NCBI GenBank assembly: GCA_902728285.1
Contig: CACVBU010000726.1
Coordinates: forward strand, 620,001-684,000
DNA length: 64,000 nucleotides
Source of the DNA: Clytia hemisphaerica
Lineage: Eukaryota > Cnidaria > Hydrozoa > Leptothecata > Clytiidae
Direction of reading: 5' to 3'
Shown here: positions 34,471 through 47,351 of the stretch, in pieces
Layout: each line of letters starts with the position of its first letter
How positions within the stretch are numbered: position 1 is the stretch's first letter
Position numbers and translations under genes: made by a program
The notes under the pieces: generated by a model
Told to the model about the DNA's origin: nothing
The model's input: only the letters and a program-made list of their open reading frames with translations
Database searches by the model: none

Positions 34471-35060
34471 ATCATAAATGCCACCCCCTGAGCTTAGGGG
34501 GGGGGCTAAACCATTTTTGCTTGATTGGGGGCTGTACTGGCTTGCTAGGGTGGGCTGGGTGTTGAGTAATAGAATTGGCGGCAGAGCTGATCGGTCACAA
34601 TTATTTTAAAAATCTCCTCCTTAAAAAATTGTTTTGCCTGCTTCGCAAGAAGTTTATTGTAAATTTGCTTACAAAATTTGCTTAATATTTTGCTTTGTGA
34701 AGGTGGGAGTGACGTTTTTAAAATTAAGCCGGAGAATATTTTCCTTAGTCCCACCCCTGAAAAATGTTGGACCCCTCTGCATTCTATGAATAGTTTTGGA
34801 CATTCTTATGAAAATCGTGTATTGCGTTAACTTATTATCTGCATTGTGAATTTGACTAGTCTTCGCTATAAGTTCGATTATTATAATTTTATCCAAAAGT
34901 CGAAATATTTTATTTTTGAAATAGATTAGCCCTCTTTCCTCCTAAAAGGGTCAAAACAAAAGATAAATTTCTGAAAATGGTCGAAATGAAAGTATTGCGA
35001 GGAACGATAACCTGGATTGCCAATTAGAACAGACTTTGAATACATAATGTATGATATATA

Positions 35061-35830
35061 AACCCCCTTCTCAGAGACCCGGTAAGATTTTTTCAGCCAG
35101 TATGGTAAAAATAAGTTCGGTTCCGAGTACAATATGGGAAATATATGGGAAATATAGAAAACTCTGACCGAGAAAAATATATTCTATATTATACGAATAA
35201 AAGTGTGATAACTGGTTTATTATCAAAAAAATATCAACAAACTTTCCTCTCTCCATTTGTGCCTCTTCTTCTTTGTTTTTATTTCTCTTCCAATTTTTTT
35301 CTTTTACTTTTATTTACATGAAATCAACATCAAAACATTCGAAAAAAGAATCGAATGGTCATTAAAAATATCAAAACATTCTTTTCATAAACTCTTTTGA
35401 TAAGTTGTTGTGTATTGAAAACGAAGAAAAAACCTTTGTAATCATAAAATTGTACAATATATGATCTCTCGCTTACCAGACCCTTTCTTGAATGCGGTCT
35501 TGTATTTGTACGGTACAATATGAAATACAGCATTTATGTACGCCTTTTTAGTCAATCAGATTGCTCATATTTTTCATGTTGATGATAAGGGAACATAACT
35601 CATGGGGACTGATATTTCGTTGTTTTTTATGGCTTGGGGTTTGAGTTCTATTGTTTTCGAGCTGGAAGATTCAGTGGGGATGGAAATAGCACAATATTCT
35701 GCAGTGGGATTGGGTTCTCTGATTATTTTCAGAGGGGACAAAAATTAAGAGTATAATTTTCCTCTGATGGTGATATTTTGACCGATTTTTCCAGTTGGAA
35801 GAGGTCCCAGTGGCTCTGTGAGAAGGGGTG
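35061..35830. mobile_element. TA-flanked element, ACCCCCTTCTCAGAGACC...CTCTGTGAGAAGGGGTG ends
   Basis: The left end AACCCCCTTCTCAGAGACCC and the right end GGCTCTGTGAGAAGGGGTG are inverted, with TA outside both. The right half is rich in GTGGGGATG clauses as in 3600-3860 and 16860-17010. The middle is the dispersed repeat also at 17585-18090. Confidence 0.6.
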
Positions 35831-38800
35831 TATATAAGGCCGGTATATTAAACTTTTCTACTACCTATTTATTTTTTCAAAAAAATCCCTTTTCAGTTTC
35901 GTACGAAAAAAAAAGAAAAAAAGAATTGTTTCAAAAATGTGAGACAATTATGGCCTCTGATTATTCTAAATTAAACGAGGAAGCTAGAAGGAATTTTGGT
36001 ACTCGACTTTATCAAAAACATCTTTTCTCACTAATTATTTATATTAAAGTCTGAACCATACCTTAATTACAGCATGCTTTACTTAAATATAGAAACCTTT
36101 AATCTTAGGCTCATAATCTTTGGATTAAAAAAAGCCTTTGTTTTAGTTGTAAAACTCATGGTCTTAATTACTTATACATCATTATCATATCAATAAAATT
36201 TTTCAAAAAAGCTATAGTATAAGAAATTTGTAAATTTAAAGCTTCCTCCTTTTCTTCCCTTGCATTTTCATTTTCGAATCTAGCTAAATTATTTCATACA
36301 CAGAAACACTGGAATTACTAATAAACAAAAATCCCTTACTCTTACAAGTTCTTTGAGATTGAATCCTTCAAATTTCTTATAGTTCTGTTTTTACCACTCT
36401 CTAACAACACAAACCCAGTATTCTGCAGTCACTGTGATCATACAGTGCTGTTCTGACGTAAATGCACTCCATGTTGAATTTCCTATTTTGTCTGGAAACC
36501 ATTTTAAGGTGAAAGTCCTTTCCGATATTCGCTATTAGTAAACCTCAAGGTTTAGGTTAGTTCATTGTGACATTTTTTAGAAGTTTGATGATAATGAACG
36601 ATCTAAACTTAACCCATACAAAATCTGGAGATATTTAAAGAAGTAATGGTCTCTAAAAATGTAAAAACGGGTCCACCTGCAGCGTTAGTTTATAAAACTG
36701 AGGTTTTAAGAGGCTTTTCAGACACCAAAACAAGTCAGTTTTCCTTACTGTCATGATGACATTCCGAAACTGAAAGGTCTTTAGTCTAAATCTCTATTTG
36801 TTTCATTTTCCTCTCGAGGAGTTAATACAAAAATATTCCTAGCCACACAGGAGATGTTTTTGAGTTTATTTTCTCGAAAACATTGACCTCTGGATTAGCA
36901 ATTGCAACATTGTTCTGTCAATATTTTGACCGTTTTGATCTAAGTTTGATATAAGCATAAAGGTATGTATGACCCAGTCATTCCCTTAAATTTTCTTTTG
37001 AATTTGACCAGTTCGCAGTCACTGATATATTAAAGAGTATTTAACTAACTGTGTAAACTCCAATAACAAAATTTAAAACACGGTAATAAATCAGCCATGT
37101 CTCGGTAATTGCCTTATTTTTTCCTTTGTTTCAATCACTTAAAATTATCTTTCCAACCAACTACATAGTTGCAAACTCTTATGATGATTACATCTATGTA
37201 AAGCATGCATCATATAAAATATTTGACTACTCTGTTTGCTTAATTTGTATGCTAAAAGTCGGCCAAGTTTCTTCTGAGTCTTCAGACTAAATAAACAAAC
37301 AAATGGTCTTTGTCATGCGAATGATGTAAAGTAATCTATTGTACGAAATATTTCACAACATGCTTGACTCTTAAGGTATAAATAGTAAAGGGCCTATTAA
37401 ATAGCCTTTGGGCTTCTATTCTCGGCCTTTATATACCAGAAATCCATTGGCAATCGAACCAATCGAATTAAAATGCGATTTATTATACCAGGGGATTCCG
37501 AAGTTATATTAAATGAAGACACTTATTACCCATCCAAAACGCGTGGCCTGTGTGGTTTTCACACACACGCCAGAAACGACCGCCTTAAAAATATAGAAAG
37601 CACTAGGTTTAATCTGTCATTCTAAAGGCGGAGCAAGTCTTAAGTTTTGCTTTTCATTACTTGAGAAAGTTGAATATTCCTTCTCTCGCCCTTCGCTTTA
37701 TATTATTCTCTTTTTAAGTCAGCTTCAATGATCGAATAAATTAATTATATATGACTAATTACATATGTAATAATTATATAAGGTTAGGCTTGTATGTAAT
37801 AATTATATAAGGTTAGGCATGAATGAGAAATGAGAAAATAATGCCATCAGAATAATCAATCATTAGTTACTTTTAATATCAGAGAAAATCAACAACATCA
37901 ATTGGCTGAATAGACTCACTAATTGTCACGGTAGGGCGCAGCCAATACTTGAATACTCTAGAATACTGCAGTTATTATCATTGTGTTGTTTATGCACTCA
38001 GCTTTGATCCTCCTGAGCTTCAGGCAAATATTTGAAAAATGTTCTTTTATAAATTATTTTGCTGGAAAATTTTTAAAAGTTCCAAGAAAAGTTATATAGC
38101 ATCTAGTAGTGGTCCATATGCCATTAATTTCTAAATCTCTTTAATAAGGTTTTTTTTGATAATTACTATGGTTACATTAATGGTAAAGTATTTTACATTT
38201 CTTGCCAATTAATGGTATTGTAAGGAGGTCTGTGGGTATGATTAATTAATTTCGATTTAATATCAACCAAAGACTAGCCGGTGCTAAAACTATTTAAAAA
38301 CGTTAAATTTGTTTCAAATCTGTTTAATGTCCTTTTAACGAGCCGGCAAGAGGTCACATCGTTTACGAACAAGATATTGATTCAAAAAGGTGTAGTTCAT
38401 TTGAGCAGACGTGTGTAAGTTATGCAATAACAGTGTACCAAAAAGGCTTGAATATTTTTGAAATAGTGAACCAAAAGCTTGTCCGCTTACAACATTGTTT
38501 TTTGCTAATTTGTTGTGTGTTTATTGATTTCCTGCCGTCGTCAGTCGCGTATTGTTTATCAAACGTTTGATACATTCTTAAACAAATAGTGGAGAAAAGA
38601 GATTTCAGACGACGATCGACAAAAAGTTGCACATGAGATCTCAGAGTATACAGAGCAGACAGTACACTGCTAGAGGATATTATTTAATTTCACTGCTACT
38701 GGGAGCTGGATGTTTGTATAGCAAGGCGTTCTTTCAAAAGAGATCGACGCACATTCAATAGGACACTTAATAGATTAAATGAACATAAAGAAAGAGAGAT

Positions 38801-39072
38801 TTGATTCTTGTGTGAAGGCTGACTGACTGACTGAGTTTCAATTCAAAAATAAATCGCCCCTGGATATTTTTCTATTCTGTCGGTTTACTTTGCAAGGTTT
38901 TATGAAACACGAGATATTTATATAGTCGTCATCGCTTCTCGACCTTGTCGTACCAACATTTTAAATCTTTGCAAAAAGAAAAGCATCAACTCTGCTCAGT
39001 TGCAGATATTTTGCTTTGGAATTGAGGCTTCTTGCTAGACTTATCTAACTTAAACATATCCACCCGTAAATA
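35831..39072. other. Intergenic and promoter-side region, no gene supported
   Basis: AT-rich sequence. A 28-bp direct repeat (ATGTAATAATTATATAAGGT, then TAGGC) occurs twice at ~37760-37825. The last ~600 bases before 39073 presumably hold the promoter and 5' UTR of the next gene; ATATTTATATAG near 38918 is a weak TATA-like candidate. No convincing exon or RNA gene was found. Confidence 0.4.
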
Positions 39073-42000
39073 ATGGAGTTGTATTGGTTGATTTTTGGCA
39101 TCGTTTCAATTTTTTATTGTGTTGAAGGAAATCAAAGTGATAAAAGTAAGTTCATCATCACATTACATCACATCGTTATATCATAATTTATTTTTGTCGT
39201 GTTATAATGTTACACTTTTAAGATTTTCCTCCTTTGTCTGATGCTGTTTAAATGCCTCCCGTATGATAAAAACTGATACTTTAGGTTTTCGAAGAGACTT
39301 TAATGTGTTTTTACTAAACAATGTGATACTCCTAAATTGCACAAAACTTTATTTTCGTTTTTCCTTTAGTTCTTCTTATCAAATTCAAGAAAAAACAAAC
39401 TTTGTGTTGCTTTGTTAAAACATATCAAAAGTTTATCTTTATATAAATTTCTTTCTTTTTTTTTCTTTTTCTTTACTCCTCTTTTGTTTGTTATTGATGA
39501 TCCCTTGAAAATTTAAGGTCTTCCCTTTCATTGGAAGAAAGCAAAGGATTTGAACTGACACACTTCATAAAATGAAAAAAAACTTGCAAATCGATTTTTT
39601 TACCTGACTGAGCGATAAGGAACCAATCATTTTTTATCATTTTCATTGATGTAAGTAAGTTTGCGACCGCAGTCGAGGGCGACCCGAAGGCTCCCTTTTC
39701 GTATAGCTGTCTACCCGAAGGTAGGGGAGGGCGCCACTCCTTTCCCTGGATTTCCCCACTTACCCTTGATCCGTCTCTTTAATTGCTGAGCATCAAGCAG
39801 AGAGGCATCAAGTACCATTTTGGGAATCTTTGGTATGACCCGGCTGGGGATCGAACCCACAACCTTGCACACCGTAGCTGGATGCTCTACCTTCATGCTA
39901 CGGTCGCAAGATGATGATTCATTGATGTGGTGTATACGTGTGGGCTGCATTGAGCCGAGGTCAAAAGGTTCTCATACTAGTGCTGTGATTTTCTTATGAA
40001 TGAAGTTTATCTTCATTTACAATGAGATTCATTACCGCATTGCGAAACATTTCAATCTTTTTTTTCCGTTTTGATGCTAGGTCATGTTGAGGACCTGCTG
40101 ACATCCAATGGTTTATTTTCAAATCTTTTTATAGATATTTTGAATTCATAATCAATTATTATAAATGTAAAGGAAATTTCGTCGCAACTTCTAGATTGAA
40201 AAAAAAAGATAGTTGTAAAGGCTTGGGGACACGAAAAGCTTTTTTCGCATTGGTGCAATGCAACATGCTCCATCCCACCAACCTGAAACGCTTTCTTGTG
40301 TTTCCACTCCATTTTTCTTTCTACCAATAAAAGTGAAATCTCACTTTTGTCCATGGGACAATGGAGCAAAATAGATTCGAATCAATTTTGCTCCATTGTC
40401 CCAGGGACAAAATCAGCGTGCCTTTTGGGTATTTCCCTCACTTTTGGTCCCATGAAACAAAAAAGAAACCACACTTTTTGTCTTATGCTGCTAGGATACA
40501 GCATGTTGCATTGCATCACCGCGAAAAAATATTCTCGTGTCCTCAAGCCTTAAGTAGTCGTAGGAACTTTTTAGAAATCGCAACTGAAAAAACCAACTGT
40601 TATATTTTCATGATTTCTCTTCCCTAAAAGACTACACTCATGGTGGTTGCATGGTCAAATACCTTTACATTTGTTAAAGTATGAAACACATCGATGCTTG
40701 TAAAAAAGTTTTACATAAAGTATGAGTAAAAGCTACGTTACTCGATCGTCGGTCAATATCATTTAAACAAAGCTATAGAATAAACATGTCGTACCGGTAA
40801 AGGTGTTGAAAAGAATTTCTCCTTTTAATTCCTGAAGCCATTCTTATTGAGTGGTTTTTAACCACAGTTCTTAACATCTGAAGTTTGCCGGCAAAGGAAG
40901 CAGGCCCGTAAGACAAATCTAGCCGCAATAATATTTAGATAATATTTCCTGACCCTAATATGTCTTATACGTATTGTTAAACTGTGGTTTAGAACTTCCT
41001 ACTTTGGAAATCCTTTTTTCGCAAGTGAATTAGCTTTGATTTTGTTTGTAATTTTTTTTTAAAGGGGGATCTTTTTGGTGTTTAAATGGATAGTTCTTAT
41101 TGGTGGTCGTCTTGCTTGCGTAATACATTTGAGCACCTCACAGCAAAAGCGGTACGGATTTCCGATGGAGATTTTATAATTTTTAGAGTTGCGTTTCCCT
41201 TATTGCTGAAACCTTTTGTTGGATCGATTTTAACAAAGCTCTGAATGATCCTTTTCCTGATATTTTGGTTTGATAAAAGAGTTTTTGAGTTCCCGACTTA
41301 GCCATGTTTTGTTTTATTTTCGACCTCACCCAACGCAAGCTAGTAACGCCTTTTTAAATATCGTATATCAATGCATCTATTTTGTGTTGCTAAGGTCTGT
41401 CTAGTACTTGCATTTTGATTTAATTTGGAGATTAACTTCTAAAGTAAGTGGACGTTAAAAAGCAGTGGATTCTATTTTTTATTTCATTCAAGCTTCTACA
41501 ATTATTTGTCCCTCATTTTAATAAAGTTATTAAAGCTCTCAGTTCCTTTTTAATCCTTTCATACAGCTATGTTATTTCATACTAAAGCCAAATATTTTGA
41601 TTGGATTTTCAAATCCTTTAAAATAGGTTAAACAAATTATTTGCAAGAATTGGAAGCGCAAAAAATCTCTGCGGGCATATTTTTCTTCTATTTCACAAAA
41701 AAAATTTAAAGTACGAGGAATTTTATCCTCAACTTTTTCCCATTAACTCATCACATGTTTTGCCATACAATGCCAAAATATTATTCTCTTTTTGCACGTT
41801 AATTTTTCAAGAGAACTTTTTCGAATGTTGCTTTGTTTTAATTTGTGAAAACATGAATTAAGTTATTCACAATGAATTACTATACATCTCCCGGTCTCCT
41901 CACTTTTCCTTTTCTTCTGATATTTTATAATTAAAAAACTTTTGAGACCGAATTTGATGAAATTGTCAACATTTAAATATCCATTTTCCATCGTACGATT

Positions 42001-45000
42001 CGAGGACCATACTGTTTGACGTCAATGTATTTATGGCGCATCTATGCATTCCATTCTAGAACCATAGTCTGTAGTAGATAATGTTTGCACAAGGCACAAG
42101 GCATGATGACATCATTATCATCCCTATTTGTAAACAAATTGCATTTATCTATTTAATTCAAGAACCTCCCAAAATCTATCAAGATCCTGTATTTAAAAAA
42201 CCCTTTGTTAAAGTTCCATTTGTCTTAAGTTAGGTTTTAATATATATTAAATTCATATAAAACTTCTATATTTTCTCATGTTAATCTTGTTATTACTCTT
42301 AAAAAAACAGTTATTTCTAGCTTAAACTTAGCCTAAACAACTCACTGCTTAGTCAAGCCTGATGCTTTAAGATAAGATATTGATGAGCTTTTCTCTTGTC
42401 ATTCACTCCCTGGGGGGGGGACTAAGACAAAATTGGGTACGGGGACGTGCCGCTAGTCAGGGTCCCTTTTTCAGACCCTAGAGATATCTGACAGGGTCCT
42501 CTTTTCAGATTCCAGCGGCACCTCCCCGTTGGCCGTCAAGTTCAGTGCGTCCCGGGCATTCACGTGTGTTATTTAAAAGTCTGTCCAGATATAATTGGCA
42601 GTGGAAACAAGAATGCCTGTAACTTTTGATAGTCAAATATAATTATGAAATTTTTTTTTGCTTGTTTTAGAGAATCAAAAGTGCTATATTTAAATGTATT
42701 TTTGTTTGAAAAATTTGCGATTTTTAGCGGTTTATTTTGCGATTGTAAAAATTGAGCTTTTTTTCTACTTATGCTATAACGTTCATTTTTACACCAGTGG
42801 TAGTTCAACCTTAGGTTAAGAAGTTTGTTAAATTTCAAGGCAAACAAAAGAGTCCTTCGGAAGATATAGGACCCGAAATACCCCTTGGTAGCACTTTTCT
42901 GTGAAATATCAAATCTCCAACTTATTACTAAAAACGGGGGTAGTGATACGATTGATGAAACAGTTTTTCGATCATAACACATTTTACAATCTCTTTAATG
43001 ACCTCATAGCCAAACTGTGTTTAGTGTTTTGGGAATTAGCAAAGTTCTTTAATGACTTAAAAATAACAAAGGCAATATAAGTTCATGCTTATCCTTTCAA
43101 TAAAAACAATTATATTGCATATGATTTCACTTCGTTTCGAAATAATCAATGATACCAATAATACCAATGCACCAACACTTAACATTTTCCAACTTTTAAT
43201 TGCACTGTTCAAAAAAGATAACATAACCCCCGTTTTTAGTAATTGCCAATTATATCTGGACAGACTTTAATTTGAAGCTTACCATTCCATTATTCAAGCA
43301 AATAATACCAGACCCGAAAAAGAATCTTTTATTCCTTGCATGAAATATAAAGTGATTTTCATTCTGAATTTTCAAAGTGTCTTTATCAAGACTTTGGGTT
43401 CCTCAACTAACCTATCGCGTCAAAAATTATAAATGTTGCAATTTTAATGGCAGGTTTTAATGATGGGTTTGGTGCAGTTTGGGTGGCACAATTATAATTA
43501 TGATCATTTGATTTGAGGTTAGGTTTCCAAAGATTACATCGATTTGGATCATTGATTTATGGTTTAACCGACCAATATCTGCTTTGGAAAGCTTGTGGCT
43601 TTGTCAAGGAATTTTGAAAAGGAATCATTTTTTGATTTCTCTGCCAAAAGTGTTCCTTGCCAGGTCTACCCCAGGGTTATTACTCTGATTGTAATATGCA
43701 TAGATATAAAAAAATAGAAATGTTAAAAATCCCATCTACAACAAAAAATACCTTATTGAATTTTCTTCTTTGCGTAAAATGTGTCCAACAGCGAGTTCTC
43801 TGTCATGTTTGTTTATCTTACTGACAAGTTGTTCTGAAATCATCCGAAATTTTGATTTACGACTCAAAGTCTCATGCAGCTTTTGGAATGCAGAGAGTCT
43901 GTCTGCACAACAAATTCTTGTTCCAAACGCAAATGTTCTTGCGTTATCAGTTTTTTTGGATACACCTTTCAACTCTAACGGCGCAGTTGGCTTTTCAGAG
44001 ATCTAGTAATGAACAGAATTACGTCACGAACATCACTTACCTCGTTTTGAACTTATTGCCATGGTAATCAACTCCCAGCGGATTTTATTAAAACTACTTT
44101 CTATTCATAAAAAATAGTTTAATGTCTCAAGGGACATAACCACCATGGTAATTGTTTGAATACGAGGCAAGTGATGTTCGTGACGTAATTTATGAAAAAG
44201 TCTATTTGCAAGAAAAGTTTGTTTTCGGAGAACGACATTTTTGCGAAATACCTTTTTGGCATTTTTTTTTCAATTTTTTGTCTGCTGTCTTTGATGAGAC
44301 GCGTCAACTATTTTCGCTTGCTTGGATATAGCTGTTCTATTTTAACTCCATTTGAAATCATTTTCTTTAAGGTCCTTTAAGGAAATCTGTTATACATTTT
44401 TCATAACCATTTTTCAGAGTAAATTTCCTATCAAGCCATTTAATGTTTTCCAGAAAGGAGTCTCCATAGCTCGAACCTTAGTCTAGCAAGCTAGACGACT
44501 AGTTCAGACATACATAGTAGAAATACCGTCATTCTTCTAATTTAATCCTCCGGAAAAAATAATTATTTTGAAGGGGTCGTACTAATAATAAGAGGAAATA
44601 AAATACCTTGGAAATTGACGTTGATTGTCGTACTCTAATAATTAGAGTAAAAGAGATATCAAATCGTATTAAATTAGGGGTTGAAAAATTAAAAACACAC
44701 TTTTTGGTACTTTTTATTTATTTTTTCTTTCTTTTTCAAACTCTTATTTTGACCAACTTTTCTCTTTTCTTCAAAAGTTTCCAGTTCCTTGAGAACTTTC
44801 TCTCTCATTTGACTGTAAAGTTTTGCATTGACCGTTTTGAAAATGAAATCAGCTGGTATCATCCTAGACAGTGGAGACGATCTGACTGAAGACGATCCAT
44901 TTGATTTGTAAATTAGATTAGATAAAATTTTTTCATGTTTTTTTAAAAAAGAAAGTGTCTTTGAAACAAAAAAAAATCGTTTATTTTTACTATTCGTACT

Positions 45001-46961
45001 ATAATTAGAGGAAAATTTGACCTTTATCGTACTAAATTAGAGGAAAATCAGAAATTCGTGATCATGGACTCGTACTAATAATTAAAGTTAGATAAATTAT
45101 TTCATTTTGCCAAAATAATTAATTCGTACTAATTAGAGGACGGATTAAATTAGAAGAATGACGGTAAAGCAAAAAGTAATAGACGGAACAATTTTAGTCG
45201 TCTAGAAACCTTTGTACACTAACTCTAAACAAAAGAAAAGTGTCAATATTGCAATTATAATTTTTTGCCGCTCAAATAAAATTCTTGAACAAAAAATATG
45301 TGTGGATTTGTGTGTTAAAAGTTTTTCATTTGAGTTAATTTTGTTTTGATTGTTGCTCGATAAATTGTTTTCTCGCAACGCAAGTTTCTGCGTAGCTAGC
45401 CGGGGATTCTATAAGGCCGGAACAACGGATTCTTCCAGTCGTTTATACAAACTAAATCACGTAACAATAATCGTATTATCATATGACGCATATACTACTG
45501 TATTACACGCATTATTAACGACTCCCTTCTACTCGAACCTATATAAATCGACAAGTTTTCTTTCTCAGTTAAAAGATTCTCTTTAACTCAGTTTCTCCAT
45601 TACTCGAATAAACTTTAATTCCCTGAGCGATTTCGAGCTGTGGAGACTCAACTGCACGTATATTACACCGACCCAGTCCCTTCGACGACATACGTTGTTG
45701 CACATCCGTTTTGATAACCCTTAACCCTTTAACGACTGCGTCTTTTTATTTTTCCGTGCCCAAAATACCGTGGCTTTTTAAAATTACTGTTCTTAAAATA
45801 CCGCTGCTTTTTAACGAACCGTGTCATAAAGACTGAAGACGAATCATCTCGTCATAATCTTGTTTGGCACGGAACGCGATGATGAGATATCTCGTCAATG
45901 GTCGTTAAAGGGTTAACATTGCGGTCGACTTTTGAGGGGAATGATAATGGATTTAAAACTGATGAAAATGACATCGAAAATTCTTTGACTATGAGAATAC
46001 CAATGCAACGACTTCATTTTTGCCGTCTTTCCTTCCTGGTTACTCGAACCCATTCTCTTCACGATTTAAAGATCGATAGGTGGTATTGCTTGTTTTTTTA
46101 AAAAGCCCCATCTCGTTCCCTGCGTATTATCAGCTTTTTTATGCTTACTGGTAGCGCTAGATAATTTTTGCGCTAGTTTTTTGCACGTGAAAGATTACGT
46201 AATCCAAAAACAAAATGTCAGACTTTATTTGTTCTTTGATTTTGAAGTCGTTGCACTGCAGTGTAACTTTGTAACGTCAGATATTTTTATGACGTATTGT
46301 TTTGAGAAGTTCTCCTCTCTCGCATCAGCCAACACCAGGGTATTCTCTGGCGTCAATAAGCAACGTAAATAAAGCCTGGAATACACGGGGACGAGGTTGA
46401 AAAAGCCCTGAATACCAAACAACTCAAATTTTATATCAACCAATGATTTTCTCTTCTTCTCTTTTAGCGAAATGGTGCACAAGCATTGTAGATGCTGGTC
46501 CCTTCGTGAATGGAACTCACTATTGTGTCCGATGTAATTATGTACTCAAAGCACGCAACCGTTTAAGATTCCGTTTCTCAGCTTATGGATGTGGGTGCGA
46601 CGAATGGAAGCCCCTCCAAAGTGACGGTTGTTGTAAAGAAATAGAAAATGTTAATAAAACGGCTCGTGCAATTATTTGTGCCAAACGTCCTAAGTCTATA
46701 AACATTACTGGGCCAACCGTACCTGAAGATTATGGAAAAAAGAAAGTCATTGCTTCACAAAAGATTACGCATGAAGTCAACTCGACCAGTTATGATAAAC
46801 TTCCTCTATTAGGAGGTGGATTTTTATTACTTGTGGCTATCATCCTTGTTGGAAGGGTGTATATGTGCGTCCGCTCAAATCGTCAACAAAGGAGGTCCAC
46901 GTATGAATTCCATCGTGTTGTAGCCTTAGATGTGAACTCTTTGCAAGATCACAGAGTCTAG
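39073..46961 (+). CDS. Small Cys-rich type I membrane protein, two exons, unrecognised family
   Basis: Exon 1 39073-39145 encodes a signal peptide (MELYWLIFGIVSIFYCVEGN) and ends in phase 1 at GTAAGT. Exon 2 46468-46961 follows acceptor CTTCTCTTTTAG with the matching phase and ends at TAG 46959-46961. The protein is ~188 aa: signal peptide; an extracellular part with about nine cysteines (WCTS, YCVRC, YGCGC, GCCKE, IICAK) and N-glycosylation sites (NGT, NKT, NIT, NST); one transmembrane helix (LLGGGFLLLVAIILVGRVY); and a basic, short cytoplasmic tail. The layout suggests a receptor or ligand-binding co-receptor. The cysteine spacing does not let me assign Ly6, TNFR or another fold. The intron is 7.3 kb and filled with MITEs. 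Confidence 0.75.
39653..39917 (-). mobile_element. tRNA-derived SINE with 11-bp target duplication
   Basis: TTCATTGATGT occurs at 39642-39652 and 39918-39928. On the minus strand the element starts with a tRNA-like head (A-box-like TAGCATGAAGGTAGAGC, B-box GGGTTCGATCCCC), continues with a ~150-bp body, and ends in a short TTAC repeat. TTGCGACCG near the plus-strand left end and CGGTCGCAA near the right end are inverted, so the 5' and 3' ends share 9 bp. It lies in the 7.3-kb intron. Confidence 0.8.
40219..40550. mobile_element. 332-bp nearly palindromic MITE with TAA duplication (PIF/Harbinger-like)
   Basis: TAA at 40216-40218 and 40551-40553. Ends AGGCTTGGGGACACGA and TCGTGTCCTCAAGCCT. Arms continue through GCAATGCAACATGC/GCATGTTGCATTGC, and the centre is the palindrome GCTCCATTGTCCC around GATTCGAATC. 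3-bp TWA duplications are typical of PIF/Harbinger. No coding. Confidence 0.75.
42575..43268. mobile_element. ~695-bp element with ~26-bp terminal inverted repeats
   Basis: AAAGTCTGTCCAGATATAAT then TGGCA at 42577-42600 is mirrored by TGCCAATTATATCTGGACAG then ACTTTAA at 43244-43270. A second inverted pair, ACTAAAAACGGGGGT (~42925) and ACCCCCGTTTTTAGT (~43225), lies inside. A 137-codon minus frame fills part of it but resembles no transposase and is probably fortuitous. Confidence 0.65.
44018..44189. mobile_element. 172-bp hairpin element
   Basis: ATTACGTCACGAACATCACTT then ACCTCG (44018-44044) is mirrored at 44163-44189 with one mismatch in 27. Pairing continues more loosely inward to CCATGGTAAT. 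It is intronic. Confidence 0.65.
44526..45164. mobile_element. TA-flanked CCGTCATTCTTC...GAAGAATGACGG element, intact copy
   Basis: Perfect 23-bp terminal inverted repeats (CCGTCATTCTTCTAATTTAA, then TCC), TA at 44524-44525 and 45165-45166. The interior repeats CGTACTAATAATTAGAG-type blocks. It is the uninterrupted counterpart of 19955-20673. Confidence 0.8.
45725..45912. mobile_element. 188-bp piggyBac-like MITE
   Basis: TTAA at 45721-45724 and 45913-45916 flank CCCTTTAACGAC...GTCGTTAAAGGG. TTAA duplication with ends starting CCC is the piggyBac pattern. The interior contains GGCACGGAA/TTCCGTGCC pairs, so the whole folds back. Confidence 0.8.
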
Positions 46962-47093
46962 TTTGAATGAAAACTTGTAGTGCTAGATTTTCGGTGGTTT
47001 TATGCATTTTTAAATGCGCAAACGTTGAATTAGAGACTCTCGTGCGAGACTACTTTAATGGAAGGTTGAAAAACGACGACTATCAAAAATGAA

Positions 47094-47099
47094 AATAAA
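47094..47099 (+). terminator. Candidate poly(A) signal for the Cys-rich membrane protein gene
   Basis: AATAAA about 130 nt past the stop at 46961, at a typical distance. Confidence 0.45.
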
Positions 47100-47351
47100 A
47101 ATATCTTAAGATTACAAAGAAACATAGAAGATGAAAAACAAGAAACTTTTGATTAAGAAAAAAAGTCTCATGGTGTTTTATGAACCAGCTATCAAGACAG
47201 ACGGACAGACAACCTATCTCATAAATAGAAAACATTTGACATCTTGTTATTCGCAAGAAAGCTGTTGGATTGAAATTATTTACAATTTTGGAATGTATAT
47301 TCTTTGGATGTTTTGTTTATTATAGTCACTTTTTTTAACAAAACACAGCTA

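Noticed and set aside
37760-37825. Short direct repeat ATGTAATAATTATATAAGG twice
   Set aside because: Simple AT-rich tandem duplication without further structure.
42408-42560. G-run and repeated GACCCTAGAGATATCTGA-like clause
   Set aside because: Possible MITE fragment, but no matching ends or second copy could be located with confidence.
42569-42982. 137-codon minus-strand frame in the 7.3-kb intron
   Set aside because: Lies inside an inverted-repeat element, Lys/Phe/Ser-rich as expected of AT-rich DNA, no transposase motif.
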